DNA of 64,000 nt, from positions 22,164-86,163 of the forward strand of contig CAYTTR010000005.1 in NCBI GenBank assembly GCA_964440805.1, read 5' to 3'. Of the stretch, positions 33,902-43,232 are shown piece by piece (the first letter of the stretch is position 1; each line of letters begins with the position of its first letter). The notes beneath the pieces were generated by a model. The model made no database searches. It saw nothing but the letters and a program-made list of their open reading frames with translations, and was not told where the DNA came from. The DNA comes from CAYTTR01 sp964440805. GTDB lineage: Bacteria > Acidobacteriota > Aminicenantia > Aminicenantales > Aminicenantaceae. A program made the position numbers and the translations under genes.

Positions 33902-34828
33902 TTATAAATTTTTTCGGAGTACTTCTATAAGGGATTTCGCCGTGGAAGCATTCTCGGATTCTGGATTTAACTGAAGAAACTTTTCCAGGGCTTGAATAGC
34001 CTCCTGAGTCTGACCAGTTGAAACATAACTTAATCCCAACTGGTAAAAGGCATCGGCAAAAGTATCATCAATAGCTACTGCTCGTTCTAAATAGGCAATA
34101 GCCTTCTCCGGCTGGCTGTTATTGAAATAAAGCACCCCTATATTGTAAAGAGCCAGAATATCCTGAACTTTTTCCACCTCCACTTTATTGTACCATTCAA
34201 AAGCCTTTTGGTCTTCTTTCAAGTTAATGTAAGAGTTTCCGATAAGAATACAGACTTCAGAATTTTCCTCCTCTTTCTTTAAAAGATTTCTATAATATTC
34301 AATGGCTTTTTCATACTCCCCCATGGTGAAATAAGTATTTCCGATGTTCTTATTAATAATATAGGCATCGGGATATTCCTGAAGAATGTCTTGGTAAGAG
34401 GAAATGGCTTCAGAATATTGTCCTTGGGCATAGAGATCGTTGGCATCTTCCACTTTTTTGACAATGTCTTCTGTTAAAGCCAGTCCTTCAATTTTTTTCA
34501 TTTTTATTTCAATTTCCGGATTGCTCCTCATTTCAGATACGGTATAACTTATTTTTTTGGGCTCATAACCTGTTTTTAAAAAATCTATATGCCACAGGCC
34601 TCCTCTGATCCAATTAGCTTTCCATTCCCCTTCTTTATCTGTTTTGACTTCAAAAGTGGAATTATCCTTGGTTGATAGAAGTTTTACAGTCACTCCTTCC
34701 AAAGGATTCCCCTCCATGTCTGTCACTACTCCTTTTAGCCTTCCTTTACCGCGGTAACTTTGAGAAAAAAGCATAACTCCCAGAATTATAAAGAAAATTA
34801 TAAATCCGAATGTTAATAACTTCTTCAT
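33902..34828 (-). CDS. secreted TPR protein with carboxypeptidase-regulatory-like domain
   Basis: A 308-residue exported protein: signal peptide, then a carboxypeptidase-regulatory-like beta sandwich (about 30-105: RLKGVVTDMEGNPLEGVTVKL), then about five TPR units (about 125-300, for example INKNIGNTYFTMGEYEKAIEYY). The combination points to a periplasmic scaffold. ATG 34828 has AAGGAG six bases upstream; TTG 34834 is less likely. First gene of the minus-strand operon that continues with the sulfatase-fold/TPR and two GWxTD genes, at 22 bases or less spacing or with overlaps. Confidence 0.88.
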   Translation of the reverse strand: MKKLLTFGFIIFFIILGVMLFSQSYRGKGRLKGVVTDMEGNPLEGVTVKLLSTKDNSTFEVKTDKEGEWKANWIRGGLWHIDFLKTGYEPKKISYTVSEMRSNPEIEIKMKKIEGLALTEDIVKKVEDANDLYAQGQYSEAISSYQDILQEYPDAYIINKNIGNTYFTMGEYEKAIEYYRNLLKKEEENSEVCILIGNSYINLKEDQKAFEWYNKVEVEKVQDILALYNIGVLYFNNSQPEKAIAYLERAVAIDDTFADAFYQLGLSYVSTGQTQEAIQALEKFLQLNPESENASTAKSLIEVLRKNL

Positions 34829-34861
34829 CAACAACTCCTTTTAGTGAAATAGTACTTGTTA

Positions 34862-34870
34862 ATTATAGCA
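34862..34870 (-). promoter_or_regulatory. extended -10 promoter of the TPR/sulfatase/GWxTD operon
   Basis: On the minus strand TGCTATAAT forms an extended -10 element about 35 bases before the ATG at 34828. No good -35 is seen, which is tolerated by extended -10 promoters. Confidence 0.45.
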
Positions 34871-34976
34871 TGTATCATATGGCTTAAGCATCTTGATTAA
34901 AGAGTTGAACTAAAATTTAACCGCAAGTTAAGTTGAATGATTGAGCCGCTTGCCTTGGAATAAATTAATCATTTGA

Positions 34977-35017
34977 TAAAAAAAGGAGCCCTCACCGTAA
35001 AAGTGAGGGCTCCTTTT
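34977..35017 (-). terminator. intrinsic terminator of the TonB receptor gene
   Basis: A perfect 15-bp inverted repeat (34981-34995 with 35003-35017, 7-base loop), followed on the minus strand by seven further or overlapping T residues. It sits 13 bases past the receptor stop codon and separates it from the downstream operon. Confidence 0.92.
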
Positions 35018-35030
35018 AAATCGGGCTAAT

Positions 35031-37898
35031 TTAGAATTGGAATCTGATACCGAACTGGAACACAGCGGGGTTAAGGAACCTTTCAATCTGGTCAGTTGCT
35101 CCAGTGAGAACTGGATTCCTTTTGAGTACAGTGGCATTGTTGGTGACATTAAAAGCATCCACATGGACAGAGACCTGGGCTCTTTCCCAGACCCGGAAAA
35201 CTTTTTCCAAACCCAGATTCAAAACCCAAAGAGCGGGTAAGCGGTCGTCTCCGAACTTTTTCCCGCCTTCGTAGTTATAGGTAGTTCCCAAGCCTGAACC
35301 TCTGCTAAAAGGGGCATAATAGGGTATTATATAACCTTCTCTTGCCACCAGCACAGCACTGAGATTTATTTCATAGGGGAACTGGTAAAGTCCGGCCAGC
35401 TTGAATTCCCAGCGAGAGTTAACAAAGATACCGGTCAGGCCGGAACCTCCGGATTGAGGAGCAACTACCCCTCCATCGAAATAATCAAAGTTTGTCTTGT
35501 CAAAGTATTCCGATTCATCGCGGAACTGCCTCCAGTCAGATAGAGTCAAAGAGGCATCCATCATCCAGTTATGGGAGAATCTCTTTTTCAAAACCAATGA
35601 AGCAGCCAGATAACGGGAATAAGTCTTTTCGTAATTTGTTCTGTAACTGGCCACCGGTATTTCATACCTCTCATAGTAAGGCTGGCCCAGATTGGGGTCG
35701 GTCCCCGCCAGAAACCAGTTGTCGGCAGTTTCAATGGAACCGTCTTCCATTATTCCAATGGTCCGGGTAGCCCGGTGTCTCTTTTTATAGAAGAGGTTAA
35801 GTGAGGAAGCCAGGTCAGTGCTTATCTCCCTTTCAATGGTCAGAGTGACTTCATCAATCAAAGGAGAATTGTAATCAGGGTCAAATCGATTGGCACTTTC
35901 TGGATTATAAGGATCAGTCCGGTCAAAACCGCCGTACCAGAAGGCATTTTTTGGATCAAGAACCAAAAATTCCCCTGCTTGAGGTTTACCATCGCCATTG
36001 GTATCAAACCAGGGGACAGCAATGTAACGGGTACCCACTGTCCATAGAAAAGCAGCAATTGAGTTTCCTGACTGGGAACCATATCTGGCCAAAGCCAGCT
36101 TGAAGACGGTTTTACCATCTCCCATTAAGTCATAGGTCAGGCTGAACCGGGGAGAAAGAACTTTCCATTTGGTATCAATGTCTCTGGCTGGAGCTTCCAT
36201 TGGGCCAAGATAGTCGGGCCAGGGGTTAACCCCATCCAATTCAAATCCTTTGGCTTCAGCTTCATTATGGGCTCCCTGCTCTATGTCATAGCGAAGACCC
36301 AGCATTAGAACCAGGCGGCCAAAGCTCATGGTATCTGAGATGTAAGCAGAATATCTTTTGAAATTGACATCGAAGACACCGTTGGTATTGGGTTCAAAAA
36401 CGTCAAAGGGATAGCCGAAGTCTGAAAAGCGGTAAAGCATCCTTTCGTTGGGATAGTAAGTCATGGAAGTTGTATCAGCGTTAATATAATCTACTCCGAA
36501 CTTTATCTCATGATTTCCGCCCAGCACTTCTTCGGCAAAATAGTTTCCATCCAGGACTAAATTCACCTGATTTCTGTTTGTAGTGTAATGGTAAAGAGAA
36601 CCATGAAAATAATAGGAAGGTACCCATGAAATCAACCAGTCTTCACCTACCGCCACTCCGTCAATAATATCATTTCCCCGGGGGTCAAGAGTGAATCCTC
36701 CATCAGTAAGGATGGCTTTAAAAGAAAGCAGCAGATCACCGAATACGTGTTGATCTGAAAAGCGGTAGAGAAATCCTGGTCCTGTCTGATCAAAAAGGGT
36801 TCCTGGATCCTGGTTGGCAGCTCCAATAACGGTTCTTCCCCACTTCAATTTGTCGTCATAAGAGAAAAACATATCTCCCATATTGTTTCCAAACTGCCAG
36901 TTTATCTTGCCGTAACCACTTACAAGCCAGGTGGCATCTTCTGTCCCCACAATAGTCCGGGAATGAATGTCCTGAATACCCCAGGAACCATAGAAAAAGA
37001 GATGATCTTTGATGAAAGGACCACCAAAGTCTGCTCCATACATATACAACCGGAAAATTCCCGGTGATTGGTAGCCGGGAGCTAAGTCTTCAGTGGGGTG
37101 TTTGTCCAAGTTATCAAGTTCCCACTTTTCATCTTCAAAATAGAGATGGAACATGCCGGTGTAATTATTTCCGGCTCTCTTGGTAACAAAGTTCAACTGA
37201 ACACCACCTGTCTGGGCGGTGATGTCGTTACTTCCGTAAGAAATCTGAAGTTCCTCATAGGCGTTCATGTTGAGATAAGCGGGAGCTGCCCCAATGGCAG
37301 AGGGGTCCGTGATATTAGCTCCATCAATTCGCCAGGTGGAGTCGCTATCAGCCACTCCGTGTCCGTAGTAAGCAGACTGCTGACCACTTTCGTTACCCCC
37401 CACATCTTCCCGGTCAATAAGCATGCCCGGTGCCAACTGCATTATGGTCCAGGGATTCCTGGAAGTGGGAAGCTGCTGGACTTGATCTGCGGTAACATTC
37501 CTGGCTACTGTGGTAGATTTAGTATTTACCAGAGGCGAAGCAGCGGTTACGGTGACTTCCTCTTCGATGGTTGCTTGCTCCAATGTAATTTCCAGATCCA
37601 CAGTTTGGCCGACATAGAGATCCAATCCGCTACGAACAAAGGTATTGAATCCAGGAAGCTCGAAACGAAGTTCATAATTTTTGCCGACCGGAAGACTCAG
37701 AAAGCGAAAATAACCTCCCTCAGAGGTAACAGTGGTCATTTTTCCGATTTTCTCACCGGTTAAAGTAACCGCCACTCCTGGAAGAGTAGTTCCATTCTCG
37801 TCAGTAACCACTCCCTGAATTTTCCCGGTAGCAGTTTGTCCTGAAGCGAAACTCGCAACAAAAAGAAGTATTGTCAGCGAGATTGCGAGTTTTTTCAT
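35031..37898 (-). CDS. TonB-dependent outer-membrane receptor with carboxypeptidase-regulatory domain
   Basis: A 955-residue outer-membrane receptor. After the signal peptide (MKKLAISLTILLFVASFASG) comes a regulatory-like domain (about 25-105: GKIQGVVTDENGTTLPGVAVTL), then the plug (about 115-235: VTVTAASPLVNTKSTTVARN, TWRIDGANITD) and a large barrel ending FQFGIRFQF, whose terminal Phe suits BAM-mediated assembly. This 'Oar-like' architecture is common in Acidobacteria and relatives; the ligand cannot be read from sequence. ATG 37898 is supported by AAGGAGG. It is a single-gene unit with its own terminator and a sigma-54-like promoter. Confidence 0.92.
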   Translation of the reverse strand: MKKLAISLTILLFVASFASGQTATGKIQGVVTDENGTTLPGVAVTLTGEKIGKMTTVTSEGGYFRFLSLPVGKNYELRFELPGFNTFVRSGLDLYVGQTVDLEITLEQATIEEEVTVTAASPLVNTKSTTVARNVTADQVQQLPTSRNPWTIMQLAPGMLIDREDVGGNESGQQSAYYGHGVADSDSTWRIDGANITDPSAIGAAPAYLNMNAYEELQISYGSNDITAQTGGVQLNFVTKRAGNNYTGMFHLYFEDEKWELDNLDKHPTEDLAPGYQSPGIFRLYMYGADFGGPFIKDHLFFYGSWGIQDIHSRTIVGTEDATWLVSGYGKINWQFGNNMGDMFFSYDDKLKWGRTVIGAANQDPGTLFDQTGPGFLYRFSDQHVFGDLLLSFKAILTDGGFTLDPRGNDIIDGVAVGEDWLISWVPSYYFHGSLYHYTTNRNQVNLVLDGNYFAEEVLGGNHEIKFGVDYINADTTSMTYYPNERMLYRFSDFGYPFDVFEPNTNGVFDVNFKRYSAYISDTMSFGRLVLMLGLRYDIEQGAHNEAEAKGFELDGVNPWPDYLGPMEAPARDIDTKWKVLSPRFSLTYDLMGDGKTVFKLALARYGSQSGNSIAAFLWTVGTRYIAVPWFDTNGDGKPQAGEFLVLDPKNAFWYGGFDRTDPYNPESANRFDPDYNSPLIDEVTLTIEREISTDLASSLNLFYKKRHRATRTIGIMEDGSIETADNWFLAGTDPNLGQPYYERYEIPVASYRTNYEKTYSRYLAASLVLKKRFSHNWMMDASLTLSDWRQFRDESEYFDKTNFDYFDGGVVAPQSGGSGLTGIFVNSRWEFKLAGLYQFPYEINLSAVLVAREGYIIPYYAPFSRGSGLGTTYNYEGGKKFGDDRLPALWVLNLGLEKVFRVWERAQVSVHVDAFNVTNNATVLKRNPVLTGATDQIERFLNPAVFQFGIRFQF

Positions 37899-38034
37899 TA
37901 AAACCTCCTTTTTACATCTTTCCTTACCCTTGGAGTGTTCTAAAAGCACTCCCCTTTTACCTGAACGTAATTCTTCTCTTTTTCTATTCTACACATCACC
38001 TCCATTTTATTTGGATTATTTACCTTTTAAGATA
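37899..38034 (-). other. long 5' leader of the TonB receptor with a small hairpin
   Basis: The gap 37899-38201 has no gene. If transcription starts near 38024 the leader is about 125 bases. It contains GGAGTG (37932-37937) facing CACTCC (37947-37952), a 6-bp hairpin with a 9-base loop about 35 bases before the start codon. No T-run follows it on the minus strand, so it is not a terminator; it could affect translation. The remainder is AT-rich with no further structure noticed. Confidence 0.35.
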
Positions 38035-38050
38035 TGCAAATTTTATGCCA
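38035..38050 (-). promoter_or_regulatory. sigma-54-type (-24/-12) promoter for the TonB receptor
   Basis: The minus strand reads TGGCATAAAATTTGCA, with GG and GC exactly 10 bases apart. It differs from the element before the Tyr-rich lipoprotein (4537-4552) at one position only. Predicted start near 38024. Confidence 0.6.
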
Positions 38051-38201
38051 GTTTTAAAATTTATTGATAACTAATGAGTTAGCTGGGAATAGAGAAAAAT
38101 CATAGAAATAATAAGAGGGATTTTATCCAATTTTTTGTATTTCTTATCTAAAATTATTCAAATATTTGAATCATATTTATTATTTTTTCTTATCCTTAAA
38201 T

Positions 38202-41099
38202 TTAATGACAAATGCAGGCTGCTACTAGGACAAGAGGGTGAACCACCGGAATTTCCCCTGGCAGCTCTAAATACCTGGTACTAAAATACTTTGTCAGAGC
38301 CTTGTCCTCCGGTTCAAAATTCTTTATTCCCAGCATTTTTCTAATTTGCAGCCGGCAGGTCACACAGGGAGAAACCACAATTTCCGGATTAACGGAACGA
38401 ATTTCTTGAATCAATTCTTCTCCTATCTTCTCTGCATGGGAAGCCCATCGCTTCTCGAATCCCCGGCTCCCGCCAAAGCCGCAGCAATTGGTTTTCAATT
38501 CAATAACCTCGGTTCCTGGGAGAGGCCTTAGAAAATCGAGCAATGATTTCTCTTTTCCCAGCACTTTAAGGTGACAGGGAACCTGCACCGCCACTTTCAG
38601 CCGGGAAAAACCGGCTAAGGCTCCAGTCTCCTTATTAAAGAGAGTTGACTTTAATATAACCTCGTCATTACTTTTATATTCTACTTTTTTCTGAAGAAAA
38701 AGATTGTTGATAAAATCAACAGCTTCATGAAACAATCTTTTTCCATTTTCCTCTATTAAGAACCCGGAGAAAGAAACAGCGTGATCACGAAAGGGAATCA
38801 TACAGGAAGGCGAGGTAAAGAGAACCGGAATTCTCTCATCAAGGTATGGTTTTAATTTTTTCAACGATTCTTCTAATTGAAACGAAGCTTTTTTTGTCAA
38901 ACCGCGGACAAAGGCAGGCTCACCGCAGCAGAGACCGCTGATCATTTCCACTTTATAGTTGAATTTTTCCAAAAGCTTAAAAGCCGCCTTGACTTCTGAA
39001 GAATTAAAGAAATCTCCTGAACAGCCTGAAAACAAGACCGCTTTTTCTTTTTCTTGATTTATTTCATCTTCACCCTCTTCCCTTTTAAGAAAATCAAATT
39101 TCAGGGAATCCAGATTGGCCATTCCTGAAACAGCAGCAAGCTTTTTAGTAAGCCTGAAATTAAGTGCTTTCCCGGATAAGGGCCACAAGCTGCGGACAAA
39201 CTTACCCATTCGTCTCGATCGGGATAAAAGTCTATCAGAAAGAGGAGCCGGCTTGTGTTTATATTTTTCCTCAAAATAGGTTTCAATCAAGCTGGCTACA
39301 TCCACTTTAGTCCCGCACTCCCTCTGACATGTTTTACAGTGAAGACAGAGGTTGAAAAATTCATTTAAATCTTCACGTTCAAAAGGCTTTTTCAGGTGGC
39401 CGGCAATGATTTCTCTTAATAAATTAATCCTGGCTCTGGAAAGTGCTCTCTCCCCCCGTTCGCTCCGGATTACCGGGCAAAAACTCACACACTTCCCGCA
39501 GCCATGACAATCTTCAATTTCAACCGTTAATCGATTTAAAGCCCCGGAGCCTTTATGTCTATAACCTTCGTAGTATTTCAAGAAATCCTTTACCCCGTAA
39601 TTCCGGACAGGGACAATGGATAAAGGATTTAACCTGAAATCAGGGTCGAATATTTTCTTGAGCCTTTGAAAATAGGGATAAACATTGCCCCAGATTTCTT
39701 TTAAATAGGGAGTGCGGAGAAGGCCATCCCCATGCTCGCCCGAAGGAACTCCTTTGAGACTGCGGGAAAAAAGAGCATGCTCCCGGCCCAATTGTTCAAT
39801 TAAATCCGGAAATCCAGGGGACATTCTGTTTAAGCGGGGCGAAAAATGGAGAAGCCCCTGACCGGCATGACCGAAAAGAGCGGCCGAGGTGTTGTATTTT
39901 TGGAGAAGTTTCTCCAGTCCCATAACAAAATCAAGCAACCTCTCAGCCGGCACAGCAGCATCTTCTATCCAGCGGACCGGTTTTTTCCCGGGAAGACGGG
40001 AAAGATAAGCGGCAGCGGAGCGCCGGATAGCCCAGACCCAGGCCATCTCAGCCGGCTCTTCAGCTAAGCGGGATGAAAAAGCAGAAGAACGTCTGATAAG
40101 TTCTCTGGCCCGCCTCTCAAGATCCTGAGGGTTGCTTCCATCAAATTCAGCCAGGATAAAAAACTCAGTGCCTTTGGGAAGCCGGTTATAATTCTCCGGT
40201 TCTTCAGAAGCAATAATCCTTAAAAACTCCTGAGCCAGAACTTGAATAGTGGAAGGTTTTAAATCCAGAAAATCCTTAACTTCTGAAAAGGCCTGAAGAT
40301 GGTCTTTATAGGAAAGGAGTACTGAATATCTAAGAGGAGGAATTGGGGCAAGAGTTAGGGTTATTTCAGAAAAAATTCCCAGGGTACCCTCAGAACCGCA
40401 AAAAATTCTGGTTAAATCCACACCTTCCTGTGATAAAGCCTCAAATAAATTATAACCACATGAGTTCCTGAAACTTTGCGGCTTATTCTTAGCGAGAACA
40501 GGCCGGGCTTCTCTCAGCAGCTCTTCGACCTGATTTTTATATTTTACCGGAGCGGAACCGGAATTGGTGACCATAATCTCTTCTGCTTCCGGGGTAATAA
40601 CTTTCAGGCTTTTTATGTAATTTTTGGTGGTCCCGTAGAGCAAAGAATGAGCTCCCCCTGAATTATTGGCCGTCATGCCGCCCAGAGAGGCATAATCCGA
40701 GGAAGACGGATCAGGAGGAAAAAACAATCCCTGAAGTCTGATTGCTTTGAGTAAGTCCGACCGGATAAGACCGGGCTGAACAGTTACAGAAGGCTCAGCT
40801 CGATTTAAATGAATAAGCTTATTCATATGGACTGAAAAATCAAGGATAATCCCTTCTCCCAGATTTTGGCCGGCTACACCAGAGCCGCAACCTCTGGCTG
40901 TTAGAGGGATGTCTTCCTCTGCCGCAATTCGTACTGCTTGAAGGACATCCTCCTTATCAAGAGGATAAATTACACCGGCCGGGATTAAATAACAGATAGA
41001 AGCTGAGTAAGCATAAAGTCTCCTGGTCAGCTCGTCAAAAAAAACTTCTCCTTTTATTTTTTGAGCGAATTGCTTTTTAACAGATGATGATATTTCCAT
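38202..41099 (-). CDS. fused FAD-binding and Fe-S 2-hydroxyacid dehydrogenase
   Basis: A 965-residue fusion like GlcD plus GlcF. It contains an FAD-binding PCMH domain (about 37-215: GCGSGVAGQNLGEGIILDFS, GGMTANNSGGAHSLLYGT), an FAD-oxidase C-terminal domain (about 216-500, with GEHGDGLLRTPYL), two 4Fe-4S motifs (CHGCGKCVSFCP and CLHCKTCQREC, about 530-610), and two CCG domains (CCGEPAF and CCGFGGSRGFEKRW). Family members oxidise D-lactate, glycolate or D-2-hydroxyglutarate and pass electrons to the quinone pool. The substrate is not determinable here. No signal peptide; cytoplasmic or peripheral membrane. Confidence 0.9.
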   Translation of the reverse strand: MEISSSVKKQFAQKIKGEVFFDELTRRLYAYSASICYLIPAGVIYPLDKEDVLQAVRIAAEEDIPLTARGCGSGVAGQNLGEGIILDFSVHMNKLIHLNRAEPSVTVQPGLIRSDLLKAIRLQGLFFPPDPSSSDYASLGGMTANNSGGAHSLLYGTTKNYIKSLKVITPEAEEIMVTNSGSAPVKYKNQVEELLREARPVLAKNKPQSFRNSCGYNLFEALSQEGVDLTRIFCGSEGTLGIFSEITLTLAPIPPLRYSVLLSYKDHLQAFSEVKDFLDLKPSTIQVLAQEFLRIIASEEPENYNRLPKGTEFFILAEFDGSNPQDLERRARELIRRSSAFSSRLAEEPAEMAWVWAIRRSAAAYLSRLPGKKPVRWIEDAAVPAERLLDFVMGLEKLLQKYNTSAALFGHAGQGLLHFSPRLNRMSPGFPDLIEQLGREHALFSRSLKGVPSGEHGDGLLRTPYLKEIWGNVYPYFQRLKKIFDPDFRLNPLSIVPVRNYGVKDFLKYYEGYRHKGSGALNRLTVEIEDCHGCGKCVSFCPVIRSERGERALSRARINLLREIIAGHLKKPFEREDLNEFFNLCLHCKTCQRECGTKVDVASLIETYFEEKYKHKPAPLSDRLLSRSRRMGKFVRSLWPLSGKALNFRLTKKLAAVSGMANLDSLKFDFLKREEGEDEINQEKEKAVLFSGCSGDFFNSSEVKAAFKLLEKFNYKVEMISGLCCGEPAFVRGLTKKASFQLEESLKKLKPYLDERIPVLFTSPSCMIPFRDHAVSFSGFLIEENGKRLFHEAVDFINNLFLQKKVEYKSNDEVILKSTLFNKETGALAGFSRLKVAVQVPCHLKVLGKEKSLLDFLRPLPGTEVIELKTNCCGFGGSRGFEKRWASHAEKIGEELIQEIRSVNPEIVVSPCVTCRLQIRKMLGIKNFEPEDKALTKYFSTRYLELPGEIPVVHPLVLVAACICH

Positions 41100-41208
41100 T
41101 ATTTCTTTGATTGAAAATTATGCGTTAAAGTAAAGCATTCGGACAATTTTTATCTTTCCGGTAAAATAAGAAAACTAATTATAAGGTGATTAAACCCCTA
41201 AAACAAGT

Positions 41209-41228
41209 AAAAAAGGGGGACGTTCCCC
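41209..41228 (-). terminator. intrinsic terminator of the 41.2 kb lipoprotein gene
   Basis: On the minus strand GGGGA-ACG-TCCCC is followed by C and six T residues, starting 5 bases after the stop codon at 41234. The stem is short but GC-rich. Confidence 0.75.
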
Positions 41229-41233
41229 TATCT

Positions 41234-41839
41234 TTATTTGACAAGATTCCGGACGGTTAAATTGAAGACATCCTTTGCCCTGCACTCTTTGGTTACAGGA
41301 TAAGCATCAATAAGATTCCGCAGGGACTCTTGATTTAATTCATCGAATTGAAAATCAAGGAAAATGAGATTTTTCTTTCCCTCAACAAGATAGACATATC
41401 TTGTTTCCTGGTAATAATCCCAGCAAATACCGACTTTATCGAGATCCAAAAGGTAGTTAAATTCATCTTGTTGGATAATTTGAGGCGTTAACTTTCCCGG
41501 CTGAACTTTCATGATGACTTTTTGAACCGGGCTCCATGAAAGAGTATCTTTATCGAACCTGCTAAAGTCAGAAAAATAATAAATTGGGCCCAATTCTTCA
41601 TCATCATGAATACCCATAAATACGCCGATAATTATTTCATCCGCATTATAATATGATTTATGCATTTCTTGACCCATAGAACGCTGGAATGGCTTCAGTA
41701 CAAAACCGCGCGGCACAGGAGGTGGAGCGGGTTCAGCCTTAGCTGGTTCTGGCTCGACTTTGGGAGCTCTGGCACAGCTTGTAACCAGTGCAGCCGCTAA
41801 AATAATATAAGTTTCATACCTAATGAACTTTTTAAACAT
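41234..41839 (-). CDS. lipoprotein of unknown function
   Basis: A 201-residue lipoprotein: lipobox LVTSC (Cys about 22) and a Pro/Glu/Ala-rich linker (KVEPEPAKAEPAPPPVP), then a globular part with the phrases FMGIHDDEELGPIYYFSDF and VYLVEGKKNLIFLDFQFDE. The linker would span the periplasm from the lipid anchor. No family recognised and no catalytic motif. It is monocistronic, with its own terminator, and is divergent from the PLP-enzyme cassette at 42 kb. Confidence 0.75.
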   Translation of the reverse strand: MFKKFIRYETYIILAAALVTSCARAPKVEPEPAKAEPAPPPVPRGFVLKPFQRSMGQEMHKSYYNADEIIIGVFMGIHDDEELGPIYYFSDFSRFDKDTLSWSPVQKVIMKVQPGKLTPQIIQQDEFNYLLDLDKVGICWDYYQETRYVYLVEGKKNLIFLDFQFDELNQESLRNLIDAYPVTKECRAKDVFNLTVRNLVK

Positions 41840-42011
41840 TTTATCCGACTCTCCGTTTTCAGATAAATTGAAATCAATTTTCTTAAGAAGCCCCAGTTTA
41901 GTTAAATTCCAGAATAAAGTCCACTTTGATTAAGTTTCTCTCTTTTCCCCAGGATAATTGACCGCCGGGAAAGTCTGTGCTATAGAAAAAGAAAAAATAA
42001 AAGAAAACAAT

Positions 42012-43232
42012 ATGAACAAAAAACCAAAAGATTCCAACCATTCTTCAGAAAAATTCTCTGCCTCTTTAACAGAGAATGAACCTCCTCCGCCTGAAATAAA
42101 CTCAAAAAATTCCCCAAACGCTATAAACGCAACAAACGCTATTAACTCCCATGATACAGGGGGCAATTTTTTTCCTCTTGATGAAGCCTCTTCCCACATT
42201 CTTGAATTGACCGCTGAGCTGGAGGCTCAACGAAAAGTGGCCATGAACAGCTCCCTTCCTCTTGAAAAGCGCTTGGAGGCCTTCGAAGACATTATGGAGT
42301 CGGAAATAGGCGATACCGCGCTTCATCGTGCCCGGAACATTGAACGAGAAGTCGGACTGCGCCAGATATATTTAAAATTTGAAGGAGGGAACCCCACCGG
42401 TACCCAAAAAGACAGGATAGCTTTTTCCCAGGCAATGGATGCTCTTCGGGCCGGTTACCAAAGCATAACCACAGCAACTTGCGGAAATTACGGAGTAGCT
42501 GTAGCCCTGGCAGCTTCTCTGGCCGGATTAAAGTGCATTATTTTTATTCCTGAAAACTATCATACCAAAAGGGCTCAGGAAATGATTTCTTTCGGGGCTG
42601 AACTCCGCCGAGTTCCCGGTGATTATGAAAGAACGGTCATTATCTCCCGCGAATTTGCCGAATCGGAAGAAGAAGTTTACGATGCCAACCCGGGAGGAGC
42701 CAATACCATTTTGCAGCTCAAAGCTTACGGTGAAATCGCTTATGAAATATATGACGAACTGCGTGACGCCCCATCAGCCTTGGCTGTTCCGGTTTCCAAC
42801 GGAACCACTCTGGCTGGAATCCACCGGGGGTTTCTTAGTCTTTACCGGCGGGGAAAAACCTCCAAGGTTCCCCAGATGATAGGCGGTTCATCTTACCGGA
42901 AAAATCCCATAATCCATGCTTTCATAAAAAATATCTCTACATGCCAGGATTTAAAGCCTGAACAAATTAAAGAAACCGCCATAAACGAGCCCCTGATAAA
43001 CTGGCAATCAATTGACGGAGATCAGACCTTGGCTGCCATCCGATTATCCCAAGGCTGGGCCGCTTATGCCAGCGACAAAAGCATGCTTTACTTCTCACGT
43101 CTTATCCGGGAGCAAGAAGGTCTCAACATATTACCTGCCGCCACTGCCGGACTAATTGCTCTTTTAGAAAAGCATAAAAGAGAGACCCTTCCAAATGATC
43201 GTTATGTAGTTATTTTAACAGGGAGAAAATAA
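42012..43232 (+). CDS. threonine-synthase-like PLP-dependent enzyme
   Basis: A 406-residue fold-type II PLP enzyme. The PLP lysine lies in LKFEGGNPTGTQKDRIAFSQA. The phosphate loop is TTATCGNYGVAVALAASLAG, where threonine synthase usually has an SSGN-type loop, and a second glycine/Ser region is VPVSNGTTLAGIHRGF. It is closest in feel to threonine synthases acting on phosphohomoserine but is divergent, so a different beta/gamma-elimination or replacement substrate is possible. The first ~55 residues are a low-complexity extension including NAINATNAINS. TTG 41958 could extend it; ATG 42012 is preferred. First gene of a four-gene cassette; overlaps the next by one base. Confidence 0.8.
   Translation: MNKKPKDSNHSSEKFSASLTENEPPPPEINSKNSPNAINATNAINSHDTGGNFFPLDEASSHILELTAELEAQRKVAMNSSLPLEKRLEAFEDIMESEIGDTALHRARNIEREVGLRQIYLKFEGGNPTGTQKDRIAFSQAMDALRAGYQSITTATCGNYGVAVALAASLAGLKCIIFIPENYHTKRAQEMISFGAELRRVPGDYERTVIISREFAESEEEVYDANPGGANTILQLKAYGEIAYEIYDELRDAPSALAVPVSNGTTLAGIHRGFLSLYRRGKTSKVPQMIGGSSYRKNPIIHAFIKNISTCQDLKPEQIKETAINEPLINWQSIDGDQTLAAIRLSQGWAAYASDKSMLYFSRLIREQEGLNILPAATAGLIALLEKHKRETLPNDRYVVILTGRK
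42117..42149 (+). repeat. 9-bp tandem repeat within the PLP-enzyme N-terminus
   Basis: Units AACGCTATA, AACGCAACA and AACGCTATT are followed by AACTCC. They encode NAI-NAT-NAI-NS, so the 9-base period keeps the reading frame. It lies in the disordered N-terminal extension. Confidence 0.7.
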
